From the NCBI GenBank assembly GCA_024640985.1, contig JAHEDY010000001.1:99769-132363 (forward strand): 32,595 nt of DNA, written 5' to 3'. Both the position numbers and the translations under genes were made by a program. The notes beneath the pieces are model-generated. The model was not told where the DNA came from. It searched no databases and saw only the letters and a list, made by a program, of their open reading frames with translations. Positions 1 to 6,613 of this stretch are shown here, piece after piece. Position 1 is the stretch's first letter. Each line of letters begins with the position of its first letter. The stretch is from Gammaproteobacteria bacterium (lineage in GTDB: Bacteria > Pseudomonadota > Gammaproteobacteria > Pseudomonadales > Litorivicinaceae).

Positions 1-1453
1 TCGCACGATCAAGTGCGAGATCGCGATCGGAGAGCTTCCGCAAATAGCGCATCATTTCTGTTTCTGAGTGATGCGTATTAAAGGCGTCTTGAGTCATAAA
101 CTCCGTCTGGCGACCCAGCGTTTCAGGAAGTCCCTTGTGTGAGTCTCCCAGAGTGACGCCAAAAACAGCAGCCAGAGCTTCTAATTCCGTCTCGGTTGAT
201 GCTTCATCAAAGGACAGTGAAACCGTTGTATCGCTGGCTTTGTGGATATTGAAACCTGCCGATAGGGCGTTATTGACCCAGTTGTCTGCACTGTCGACTT
301 GGATTGAGAGTGTGTCGAAGAAGGTGGTGTTGACTCCATATCCTGCCGCTTTGAGTCCTGCTTGCAATCGCGAAGTCAGCCCATGCACGCGTGTTGCTTG
401 TGCGGTGAGGCCTGATGGTCCGTGATAGCACCCATAAAATCCTGCGATGTTTGCCAGTAGCACTTGCGCTGTACAAATGTTACTCGTGGCTTTTTCTCGA
501 CGGATATGTTGTTCGCGCGTTTGCAGTGTCAAGCGATAGGCGGAACGACCTTCCGCATCAATCGATTGCCCAACAAGGCGGCCTGGAATATTTCGCTTCA
601 GTTTATCGGTGACTGCGAAAAATGCTGCGTGTGGACCGCCATTGCCCATGGGAACACCAAACCGTTGTGTGGAGCCCAAGCAGATATCCGCACCAAAATG
701 TCCAGGGCCTTCGAGCATCGTCAAACTCAAGATATCTGAGGCGACGACTGTTAATATTCCCTGGTCTTTGGCTTGTTTGATTAATGACTTGAGATCAACC
801 ACTGATCCGTCCGATCCGGTGTATTGCACGATGAGACCGAAGGCATCTTCGAATACCGGTGGGTGATGTGGATCGAATGCAATCAGATCAAATTCCAATG
901 GAAGCGCTCGGGTTTCGATCACCGCTCGGGTTTGGGCAAACAGATTGTTGGCGACATAAAACCGATTGGATTTTGATTTTGAGCTCCGTTCGCACAGCGT
1001 CATGGCTTCGGCCGCTGCCGTTGCTTCATCGAGCAGTGAGGCGTTGGCAACCGCCATTCCCGTCAACTCAACAATCATCGTTTGATAATTGAAGAGGGCT
1101 TCGAGTCGCCCTTGAGAGATTTCTGGCTGATAGGGCGTATAGGCGGTGTACCAGGCTGGATTTTCGAGCACGTTACGTTGGATCACCGCAGGTGTCAGCG
1201 TGTGGTAATAGCCCTGCCCAATCAACGAACGAACCACTTGGTTTTTCGACGCGATCGTCTTCAGTTCAATCAGCGCATCATGTTCAGAGATGGCTTGTGG
1301 AAGTGACATCCCTGTCCGCTTACGAATATTGTCTGGGACCACTCGGTCGGAGAGCTCATCCATTGAGCGAAGTCCTAACGTGTCGAGCATTAAGGTCCGC
1401 TCATCGTCAGATAATCCAATATGGCGGTCACGAAAAGTCATTTCCTGCTTCAC
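1..1453 (-). CDS. gcvP: Glycine dehydrogenase (decarboxylating), P-protein, N-terminal half (partial)
   Basis: PLP-dependent P-protein of the glycine cleavage system. It decarboxylates glycine and passes the aminomethyl group to the lipoyl arm of GcvH. The gene runs off the left edge, so only about 484 codons are seen. They start with the family N-terminus (TFRDRHIGLSDDE) and reach the RYLRKLSDRDLALDRA segment, which lies near the middle of full-length (about 950 aa) P-proteins. The PLP lysine lies in the missing half. I chose the GTG at 1453 because AGAGG sits 8 nt upstream. The ATG at 1441 is in frame, but its AGGA is only 1-2 nt away. The gene follows gcvH after 12 nt, and the SD overlaps the gcvH stop region. 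It should be co-transcribed with gcvT-gcvH and so be under the glycine riboswitch. Confidence 0.95.
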   Translation of the reverse strand, partial: MKQEMTFRDRHIGLSDDERTLMLDTLGLRSMDELSDRVVPDNIRKRTGMSLPQAISEHDALIELKTIASKNQVVRSLIGQGYYHTLTPAVIQRNVLENPAWYTAYTPYQPEISQGRLEALFNYQTMIVELTGMAVANASLLDEATAAAEAMTLCERSSKSKSNRFYVANNLFAQTRAVIETRALPLEFDLIAFDPHHPPVFEDAFGLIVQYTGSDGSVVDLKSLIKQAKDQGILTVVASDILSLTMLEGPGHFGADICLGSTQRFGVPMGNGGPHAAFFAVTDKLKRNIPGRLVGQSIDAEGRSAYRLTLQTREQHIRREKATSNICTAQVLLANIAGFYGCYHGPSGLTAQATRVHGLTSRLQAGLKAAGYGVNTTFFDTLSIQVDSADNWVNNALSAGFNIHKASDTTVSLSFDEASTETELEALAAVFGVTLGDSHKGLPETLGRQTEFMTQDAFNTHHSETEMMRYLRKLSDRDLALDRA

Positions 1454-1465
1454 TGAAGTTGCCTC

Positions 1466-1840
1466 TTACAGTTCTTCTTGAATAAACGCTTGATAGTCAG
1501 CCTCATCAAGCAGGTCATCGAGTTCGGTTGGATCGGATAGTTGCATTTTGAAGAACCAGCCATCGTTTTCTGGGTCTTCATTGACCAGCTCTGGTCGGTC
1601 AGAGAGTTCCTCGTTGGACTCAATGATGGTTCCTGTGACCGGGGCGTAGATATCACTGGCAGCTTTCACAGATTCCACGACCGCGACTTCAGAGCCTTGG
1701 TCAGCAGAGGTATCGGCGTCTGGGAGTTCGACAAATACCACATCACCCAGTTGTTCTTGTGCGTAGAAGGTAATGCCAACGGTGGCTGTATCGCCTTCAA
1801 TACGGATCCATTCGTGTTCGCGCGTGTATTTAACAGTCAT
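1466..1840 (-). CDS. gcvH: Glycine cleavage system H protein
   Basis: Lipoyl-bearing shuttle protein of the glycine cleavage system, 124 aa, a normal length. It begins with the family signature [17 protein letters not shown]. The lipoylated lysine is K59 in [14 protein letters not shown]. The C-terminal half carries the expected acidic [22 protein letters not shown] segment. The ATG at 1840 has AAGGA about 7 nt upstream. The gene sits 18 nt after gcvT and 12 nt before gcvP on the same strand, a compact T-H-P operon. Lipoylation and the L protein (dihydrolipoamide dehydrogenase) must be supplied from elsewhere, since no lipA, lipB or lpd gene is in the window. Confidence 0.97.
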   Translation of the reverse strand: MTVKYTREHEWIRIEGDTATVGITFYAQEQLGDVVFVELPDADTSADQGSEVAVVESVKAASDIYAPVTGTIIESNEELSDRPELVNEDPENDGWFFKMQLSDPTELDDLLDEADYQAFIQEEL

Positions 1841-1858
1841 AAAAGGTCCTTAATCACT

Positions 1859-2968
1859 TCAAAGAGCGCGTCGATAGCGCTGTTGAACAAAAATTGGGTC
1901 ACAGACAGTGCAGGCCAATGCTTTGCCTCTGACCTCTGCAATTAATTCGGTCCCAAGTGTACTCAGTTTTTGTGTGACATAACCCATCGAAACCGGTCCA
2001 TTGTGGGTCGGTCCAAATCCACCGGATGTGATTTCGCCCACAACATCACCAGCGGCGTTTTTCAGAGTGGTATGGTCACGGAGTGGTGTCCGGCCGTCCG
2101 CAGGGGTCAGTCCAACGCGCTTTCTTGGAGCGCCGTCGCTGATTTGCTTGAGAATTGTCTCCGCACCTAAGAATCCGCCTTCGGTGCGTCGTCGCTTTTG
2201 GATCGACCACAAAAGATCCGCTTCAATCGGTGTGGTGTCCTGAGTCAGGTCGTTACCGTACAAACAGAGCCCTGTCTCAAGCCTTAATGAATTGCGCGCC
2301 CCCAAACCGACCCAGGTCGTTTCATTGAGATCGGTTAAGGCATCTGCGAAGTCTCGAGCGTGATCATTGGCGATTGAGACTTCGTAGCCGTCTTCGCCTG
2401 TGTAGCCACAGCACGATAATGTGATGTCACGACCTTTCCATGTGGTCTTCAATGACCGCATAAACAGCAGATTTTGAGCCTCAGGGATGATCCGTGACAG
2501 GGTGAGTCGGGCTTGTGGGCCCTGAATGGCGATCAGCGCATGATCATCGATATAAGTCATGCTGACTGCGCCAGGAAGATGCGCTTTGAAATGGGCCATA
2601 TCAGCATGTTTGCACGCTCCATTGACCACTAATCCCCAAATGTCGGTATCCCAGCGTGTCAGCATGAGATCGTCTAAGATTCCGCCAGTGTCGAGCGTTA
2701 ATTGCGAATAACGGATCTGGCCGGGCGTCATCTCTTGCAGTGCTGCAGGGACGAGTCGTTCGAGGGCTTCGGTGGAACCAGGGCCTTGGATCAGCAGTTG
2801 GCCCATGTGTGAAACATCAAACAAACCGACAGCGTCACGCGTGTGGAGATGCTCACCTTTGACGCCTAAAGGATACTGAATCGGCATCCGATAGCCGGCA
2901 AAGGGTGCAAACTTCGCACCTTGCTCATGATGAAAGGGTTCTAGAATTAACGAATGTAGGTCGGTCAT
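1859..2968 (-). CDS. gcvT: Aminomethyltransferase, T-protein of glycine cleavage
   Basis: THF-dependent aminomethyltransferase, 369 aa. It takes the aminomethyl group from GcvH and makes 5,10-methylene-THF and ammonia. Family landmarks are FAPFAGYRMPIQYPLGVKGE near the N-terminus, GLFDVSHMGQ, GYTGEDGYEVSI around the middle, and GLGARNSLRLETGLCLYGND in the C-terminal half. The start at 2968 (MTDLHSLILEP) is preceded by AAGGAG with a 5-nt spacer. An in-frame ATG at 2995 would add nine residues but has no SD and lies in the riboswitch 3' edge, so I reject it. First gene of gcvTHP. The start codon lies inside an 8-bp hairpin arm described separately, which suggests translational control. The SoxA subunit encoded at 6882-9800 carries a homologous folate domain. 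Confidence 0.96.
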   Translation of the reverse strand: MTDLHSLILEPFHHEQGAKFAPFAGYRMPIQYPLGVKGEHLHTRDAVGLFDVSHMGQLLIQGPGSTEALERLVPAALQEMTPGQIRYSQLTLDTGGILDDLMLTRWDTDIWGLVVNGACKHADMAHFKAHLPGAVSMTYIDDHALIAIQGPQARLTLSRIIPEAQNLLFMRSLKTTWKGRDITLSCCGYTGEDGYEVSIANDHARDFADALTDLNETTWVGLGARNSLRLETGLCLYGNDLTQDTTPIEADLLWSIQKRRRTEGGFLGAETILKQISDGAPRKRVGLTPADGRTPLRDHTTLKNAAGDVVGEITSGGFGPTHNGPVSMGYVTQKLSTLGTELIAEVRGKALACTVCDPIFVQQRYRRAL

Positions 2969-2999
2969 GCATGCTCCTTGCAGGCGTTGTCGCATGACC
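2963..2999 (-). promoter_or_regulatory. Start-codon-sequestering hairpin of gcvT (candidate riboswitch expression platform)
   Basis: On the minus strand GGTCATGC (2999-2992) is a perfect 8-bp complement of GCATGACC (2970-2963). The second arm contains the gcvT ATG, and the 21-nt loop holds the AAGGAG ribosome binding site. The first arm starts at the 3' edge of the second glycine aptamer and shares about one base with the likely P1 helix (ATGG). Pairing of this helix and full P1 would therefore compete slightly. This is what a translational expression platform would look like. The pairing is seen directly; the regulatory role is inferred. Confidence 0.55.
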
Positions 3000-3162
3000 C
3001 ATCTGTCATTGACCTGAGAGATTCAGGATTCATCCCTTACTCCTTCGGTGAGCGTTTCGCTGCTTTCCAGATTCCTTTAACGACATGGCGGTCCGGGTGC
3101 CTGAGAGTTTCCGGGTCGGTTGCTCCTTCGGCGGCATGTCAATGCCTCTCCCGCGGTGTCGT
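2996..3162 (-). promoter_or_regulatory. Tandem glycine riboswitch upstream of gcvTHP
   Basis: Read on the minus strand, two successive glycine aptamer cores are visible. The first has GGGAGAGGC, GCCGAAGGAGCAA and CCCGGAAACTCTCAGGC (about 3160-3095). The second has TCTGGAAAGCAG, ACCGAAGGAGTAAG and GAATCTCTCAGGTCAATGAC (about 3080-2998). The paired 'CCGAAGGAG' and 'CTCTCAGG' boxes are the hallmark of the family. The second aptamer has GGAAAG where the first has the usual GGAGAG. The element ends about 28 nt before the gcvT ATG, leaving room only for the RBS and a short hairpin. Glycine-bound tandem riboswitches normally turn on gcv operons. Confidence 0.93.
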
Positions 3163-3558
3163 GCAAAGACTCGGTGTATTTGAGTCTCAACTTTGGAGCG
3201 CATATGTTGCCTTACATTGTCACTTCACGCAATTTTTTCACGCTCCCTTAGACCTCTGTTTTCCCCTCTAAACATTCGTGGGCAAATGAATTGAATTGTC
3301 TAGTTTCTAGAGTCTGTGAAAGCGCCATGATGGATCTCGTGCATTGTTGAGATTCAATTCGATGCTGAATTATTGCGATGCAACATACTGATTTTCATTG
3401 ATTTATTGATCTCTTATGGATTAAGTCATTGAAAATAATCAATTTTTAATTCTTTAGGTGTCTAAATAATTGAAATATAACAATTTTTTTCGTTTTTTTA
3501 TTGTTTTTAATCGTGTTTTTGGTCAACCTGCCACCCGATAGCAACGATCAAGAAGGTA
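3163..3558. other. AT-rich divergent intergenic region between gcvT and the cupin gene
   Basis: No gene is seen. From about 3330 to 3525 the DNA is strongly AT-rich, with T-runs (3487-3510) and repeated ATTGA/TTGATT words, unlike the flanking coding sequence. It must hold the promoter of the gcv transcript (leftward) and probably one for the cupin gene (rightward). I could not pick a convincing -35/-10 pair for either. Confidence 0.6.
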
Positions 3559-3564
3559 ATGCCG

Positions 3565-3963
3565 ATGTCGATGACGCATTTGATCAATCAATTAAATCCT
3601 GAGGCTGTGGACTCGAATCCAGCATTCGGTAACTGTGTTTGGCAAACGTTACTTGGAAATGATGACGAACACTCTGCCTTATCGCTTGGGTATGCTACAT
3701 TTCCTCCCCACGGAACGTTGCATCGACACCAGCATGATGATGCGGAATTTTACTTCTGCACCAAAGGCTCTGGAATCGTCACGATTGACGGCAAAATCAT
3801 TCAATTGACGTCAGGCATGGCATTGTTTATCCCAGGTGGCGCGTTACACGAGGTGATTGCTGGCACTGATGGTCTTGAGTTTGTTTATGGGTTTTCGAAT
3901 CAGCCGTATTTTTCTCAAGTGAACTATCAGTTCGTCGCACAGGATACCCACTGTGTTGCTTAG
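3565..3963 (+). CDS. Small single-domain cupin, DddK-like (candidate DMSP lyase)
   Basis: A 132-aa cupin_2 protein. Motif 1 is HRHQHDDAEFYFCTKGSG and motif 2 is GMALFIPGGALH. Metal ligands are predicted at H55, H57, E61 and H95 (numbered from 3565). Tyr63 lies two residues after the Glu, and Tyr121 lies near the C-terminus. From memory, the DMSP lyase DddK of SAR11 (about 130 aa) uses His56, His58, Glu62, His96, Tyr64 and Tyr122. All six correspond at a constant offset of one, and stretches such as LSLG-A, AE-Y, T-G-GI and LEF also match. DddK cleaves DMSP to DMS and acrylate. Other small cupins share the metal motif, so the substrate is inference. The start at 3565 gives AAGG a spacing of 8 nt; the ATG at 3559 would leave only 2 nt. 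The gene is isolated and lies close to an onium-solute catabolism and uptake region. Confidence 0.75.
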   Translation: MSMTHLINQLNPEAVDSNPAFGNCVWQTLLGNDDEHSALSLGYATFPPHGTLHRHQHDDAEFYFCTKGSGIVTIDGKIIQLTSGMALFIPGGALHEVIAGTDGLEFVYGFSNQPYFSQVNYQFVAQDTHCVA

Positions 3964-4583
3964 TTGGTCCGTTCGCGCGCTCCTGTTTTCTGTATCGAGT
4001 GCGACCATAAAGCGAGGCATCTAGACCAGTATCGTAAACATTTGGGTCGGTGTGTTCCTGATTTTCAGAATTACCGCCGTGCAGAGGCTCACAAATAGCG
4101 GAAGTGAGAGAAGAAAAAATAGTGGTAAGGCCAAATTCGATCGAATCCCCGCCTCTTTATAACCCAAGCACGCCCTAGCGTGTATGACACCAAGCTGGAT
4201 ATGAAGGGGTGGTAGCTGAGTTTTAATTTCTTTCTAAAGCTTCCGGATAGCAATAAAAAGCTATGCATGTGCACCATATCGGGTGGCGCTCAGGGCCGAC
4301 GGATAGATTTCTAATGATTGAATTTTGGCGCGACGAATGAGCTAGATTCCGCAAAAAACCGCAGATACCGCGATACATGGCGCATCTAAAATCCACCGAT
4401 TCGTAATCGCTACTGCTCTCTAATGTGTAGGGTCGCAGAAGAGGTGGCGAAATCGGATGTTTTTGTCTTTCAGCGCCACCATAACGCGATTTTCGTTTAC
4501 TGATCCGACTTAACATGTCGTAACGTTACACATTCGTCGATATCTTACGGATTAGTGAACGAAACAATAAAGGGTGCTTGGCA
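3964..4583. other. 620-nt gene-poor stretch with decayed-looking sequence
   Basis: No convincing gene. The frame of the cupin stays open after its TAG for another 44 codons, to the TAG at 4096-4098, and reads like protein (ECDHKARHLDQYRKHLGR), possibly a relic. CGAATCCCCGCCTCT at 4142-4156 resembles the 3' end of a tRNA-Ser gene. There is a small CACGC/GCGTG hairpin (4169-4182), a GGTGGCG/CGCCACC inverted repeat (4443-4449/4474-4480) with a second copy of the left arm at 4282-4290, and the 10-bp palindrome GTAACGTTAC (4520-4529) just upstream of the next gene. Short minus-strand reading frames here show no recognisable protein features. Confidence 0.5.
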
Positions 4584-4952
4584 ATGATCACTGGTCGTGT
4601 CCTCGAGCATTGGAACACCGTAAGCATGACATGCCGTGCGTCCGTATTGCATCAGATCAATCCAATTCCATTGATTTCGATGCACCCTCATGACACCGAA
4701 TCTATGGATATCCGGAAGGATGATGCGGTATTAATTCGATCCAGGCAGGATGAGATAGCGACCCACGTGCGTGTGGACGAGGCGATTGCAGTGGGCAGTT
4801 TGTTTATCCATTTTGCCTTTTATGAATCGGCCGCAAATATGCTGACCTCGGATGCATTAGATTCAACGGGTAAAATCCTGGAGTTCAAGCACGCGCCCGA
4901 GTCAATTGAGAAAACAACTATACGACCTGTGCATTCTAGCTATTCAGCCTGA
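4584..4952 (+). CDS. Stand-alone molybdopterin dinucleotide-binding domain (probable formate dehydrogenase remnant)
   Basis: A 122-aa reading frame matching only the C-terminal Molydop_binding domain of formate dehydrogenase/nitrate reductase alpha subunits. It starts at the ITGRVLEHWNT motif, followed by ISMHPHDTESMDIRKDDAV, VGSLFIHFAFYESAANMLT and ALDSTGKILEFK. Family proteins are 700-950 aa with [4Fe-4S], catalytic Cys/Sec and Mo domains, and none of these is encoded upstream. AGGG lies about 9 nt before the ATG at 4584, so translation is possible; TTG at 4578 is an alternative start. I read it as the surviving 3' end of a lost fdh gene. It could instead be a small domain protein. A formate dehydrogenase would suit a pathway that produces C1-THF and formate, so loss of the rest beside soxBDAG is plausible. 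Confidence 0.6.
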   Translation: MITGRVLEHWNTVSMTCRASVLHQINPIPLISMHPHDTESMDIRKDDAVLIRSRQDEIATHVRVDEAIAVGSLFIHFAFYESAANMLTSDALDSTGKILEFKHAPESIEKTTIRPVHSSYSA

Positions 4953-4970
4953 TTTTCCTGTTTCATCAGA

Positions 4971-5011
4971 TTAAAAAGAGCTTCGCTGTCATCAAGCCAG
5001 GTTCAGCGAAG
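4971..5011 (-). terminator. Terminator-like hairpin, best on the minus strand
   Basis: CTTCGCTG (4981-4988) and CAGCGAAG (5004-5011) form a perfect 8-bp stem with a 15-nt loop. Read leftward, the stem is followed by CTCTTTTTAA, a U-run typical of a Rho-independent terminator. Read rightward it is followed by ACAATTTTG, a weaker tail. On the plus strand it could end the fragment at 4584-4952. On the minus strand there is no gene upstream for it to serve. Confidence 0.5.
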
Positions 5012-5145
5012 ACAATTTTGATCCGGTCGCCCCGGTTACTGCTGCCTTGGGAATGAACTGCTTGATGTCGAGTGGAGGTCACCCTCTTTAAATCGAACAA
5101 ATCGAAATGGACTAATCAATGTTGAGCGTTGCTTAGTTACTAGTT

Positions 5146-5214
5146 TATCCGCGACCAATTTACCAACATCGATCATAAGGAATGTGGTGGATTGATTTAG
5201 TGCCATCGCGGATA
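5146..5214. repeat. Long imperfect inverted repeat upstream of soxB
   Basis: TATCCGCGA (5146-5154) is perfectly repeated as TCGCGGATA (5206-5214). Inside it, a CAATTTACCAACAT stretch can pair imperfectly with ATGTGGTGGATTG, so the whole 69 nt may fold as one long hairpin. It is 145 nt upstream of the soxB start. It could be a pair of regulator half-sites, a leader RNA structure or part of a small RNA. I see the symmetry only. Confidence 0.45.
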
Positions 5215-5358
5215 CATGTGGGCGTTGATTTTAGACAGAGAATAGTCAGCCTGCTTGACGCTGATATGTCTTTTCTGGCCAAGTTTTTATCTTTTTTGAC
5301 AACTTGATAAATAGCGAGGATGGTTATGCTTATCGTTAATATACGATGAGGATAATGC

Positions 5359-6609
5359 ATGGATTTTTCAGGTTGGCGGGTGCTGAGAGAGGGTCTTCGT
5401 GGGCATACTGGTTGGGCGCCTCTGTGGCGCGCTGCAACCCCAAAAAAACACTATGATGTGCTCATTGTCGGTGGCGGCGGGCATGGGTTAGCGACAGCCT
5501 ATTATCTGGCCAAATATCACGGGTTGACTAACATTGCTGTGCTCGAAAAAAACTGGGTCGGAGGCGGGAATGTCGGTCGTAATACGACGATCATCCGTTC
5601 TAATTATTTGTTGGATGGAAATCAACCATTCTATGAGTTGTCACTAAGACTTTGGGAAGGGATTGAGCAAGAGCTGAATTTCAATGCCATGGTGAGTCAG
5701 CGAGGAGTCTTGAACCTGTTTCATTCAGACGCGCAGCGCGATGCATTTCGACGGCGAGGTAATGCAATGCGGATGCATGGCACTGATGCTGAATGGCTGA
5801 ATGCCAAAGCGGTCCGTCAGATGGCTCCCTTCCTAAACTACGACAACGCGCGCTTTCCAATCCACGGCGGACTATTACAGAGGCGTGGTGGTACTGTTCG
5901 TCATGATGCTGTGGCTTGGGGATATGCTCGTGCAGCAAGCGCATTGGGAGTCGATATCATCGAACGGTGCGAAGTCCAAGGATTTGATGTTACTAATGGA
6001 CAGGTTCAAGCAGTTGAGACGAGCCGGGGGCGTATTGAGGCCGACCGAATTGGTGTCGCTGTCGCGGGGTACTCGAGCGAAGTCATGCGTCACGCCAATG
6101 TGCGCCTACCAATCGAATCACACGTGTTACAGGCTTTCGTAACTGAGGGTTTAAAACCTCTTATTCCGGGTGTGATCACATACGGCGCTGGACATTTCTA
6201 CATCAGCCAATCTGACAAAGGAGGCTTAGTATTTGGTGGCGATCTCGATGGTTATAACAGTTATGCAAGTCGAGGAAATTTACCTGTGGTCGAAGATGTT
6301 TGTGAGGGCGGTATGAGTATCATGCCGATGCTTGGGCGGGCTCGCTTGCTCAGATCCTGGGGAGGGGTCGTGGATATGTCGATGGATGGCTCGCCGATCA
6401 TCGATCGAACACAGGTGGGCGGTTTGTATTTCAATGGTGGATGGTGTTATGGAGGTTTCAAAGCGACTCCAGCAAGCGGCTGGGTCTTCGCGCATCTTTT
6501 AGCGAGAGAGTCTTCCCATCCAACTGCCAGCGCATATCGATTTGATCGATTTGCGGCAGGCGCCATGATTGACGAAAAGGGGCAGGGTTCGACGCCGAAC
6601 CTGCATTGA
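5359..6609 (+). CDS. soxB: Heterotetrameric sarcosine oxidase, beta subunit
   Basis: Flavoprotein subunit of the N-methyl amino acid (sarcosine) oxidase complex, 416 aa, the usual length. It oxidises the N-methyl amine. The FAD-binding Rossmann motif VGGGGHG lies at residues 37-43, with E63 ending the second strand, after the typical N-terminal block WRVLREGLRGHTGW. The segment GGTVRHDAVAWGYARA (about residues 178-192) is where the family binds FMN covalently through a histidine. H182 is my candidate, though I am unsure of the exact family numbering. The C-terminal part has GGVVDMSMDGSPIID and FNGGWCYGGFKATPASGWV. It is the first gene of a nine-gene operon, with GAGG 7 nt before the ATG and soxD 4 nt downstream. 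The substrate may be sarcosine or another N-methyl amino acid. Confidence 0.95.
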   Translation: MDFSGWRVLREGLRGHTGWAPLWRAATPKKHYDVLIVGGGGHGLATAYYLAKYHGLTNIAVLEKNWVGGGNVGRNTTIIRSNYLLDGNQPFYELSLRLWEGIEQELNFNAMVSQRGVLNLFHSDAQRDAFRRRGNAMRMHGTDAEWLNAKAVRQMAPFLNYDNARFPIHGGLLQRRGGTVRHDAVAWGYARAASALGVDIIERCEVQGFDVTNGQVQAVETSRGRIEADRIGVAVAGYSSEVMRHANVRLPIESHVLQAFVTEGLKPLIPGVITYGAGHFYISQSDKGGLVFGGDLDGYNSYASRGNLPVVEDVCEGGMSIMPMLGRARLLRSWGGVVDMSMDGSPIIDRTQVGGLYFNGGWCYGGFKATPASGWVFAHLLARESSHPTASAYRFDRFAAGAMIDEKGQGSTPNLH

Positions 6610-6613
6610 ACTA

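Larger units (their letters stand above)
4953..5358. other. Upstream region of the soxB operon
   Basis: No gene is seen in 406 nt. It contains an orphan terminator-like hairpin (4971-5011) and a long inverted repeat (5146-5214), both listed separately. TTGACA at 5296-5301 is a good -35 word, but nothing 16-18 nt further on resembles a -10. TATGCT (5325-5330) is 23 nt away, so the soxB promoter is unresolved and may need an activator. GAGG at 5348-5351, 7 nt before the ATG, is the soxB ribosome binding site. Confidence 0.5.

Noticed and set aside
1541-1945. 134-aa plus-strand frame
   Set aside because: Antisense to gcvH and the end of gcvT.
2978-3271. 97-aa plus-strand frame upstream of gcvT
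   Set aside because: It lies across the glycine riboswitch on the opposite strand; its sequence follows the aptamer boxes and not a protein family.
4089-4516. Minus-strand frames of 62 and 97 aa in the gene-poor region
   Set aside because: No SD, odd composition, no family motif; they overlap inverted repeats and the tRNA-like fragment.
5296-5330. TTGACA plus TATGCT as the soxB promoter
   Set aside because: The spacing is 23 nt, too long for a sigma70 promoter, so I left it as an unresolved promoter region.
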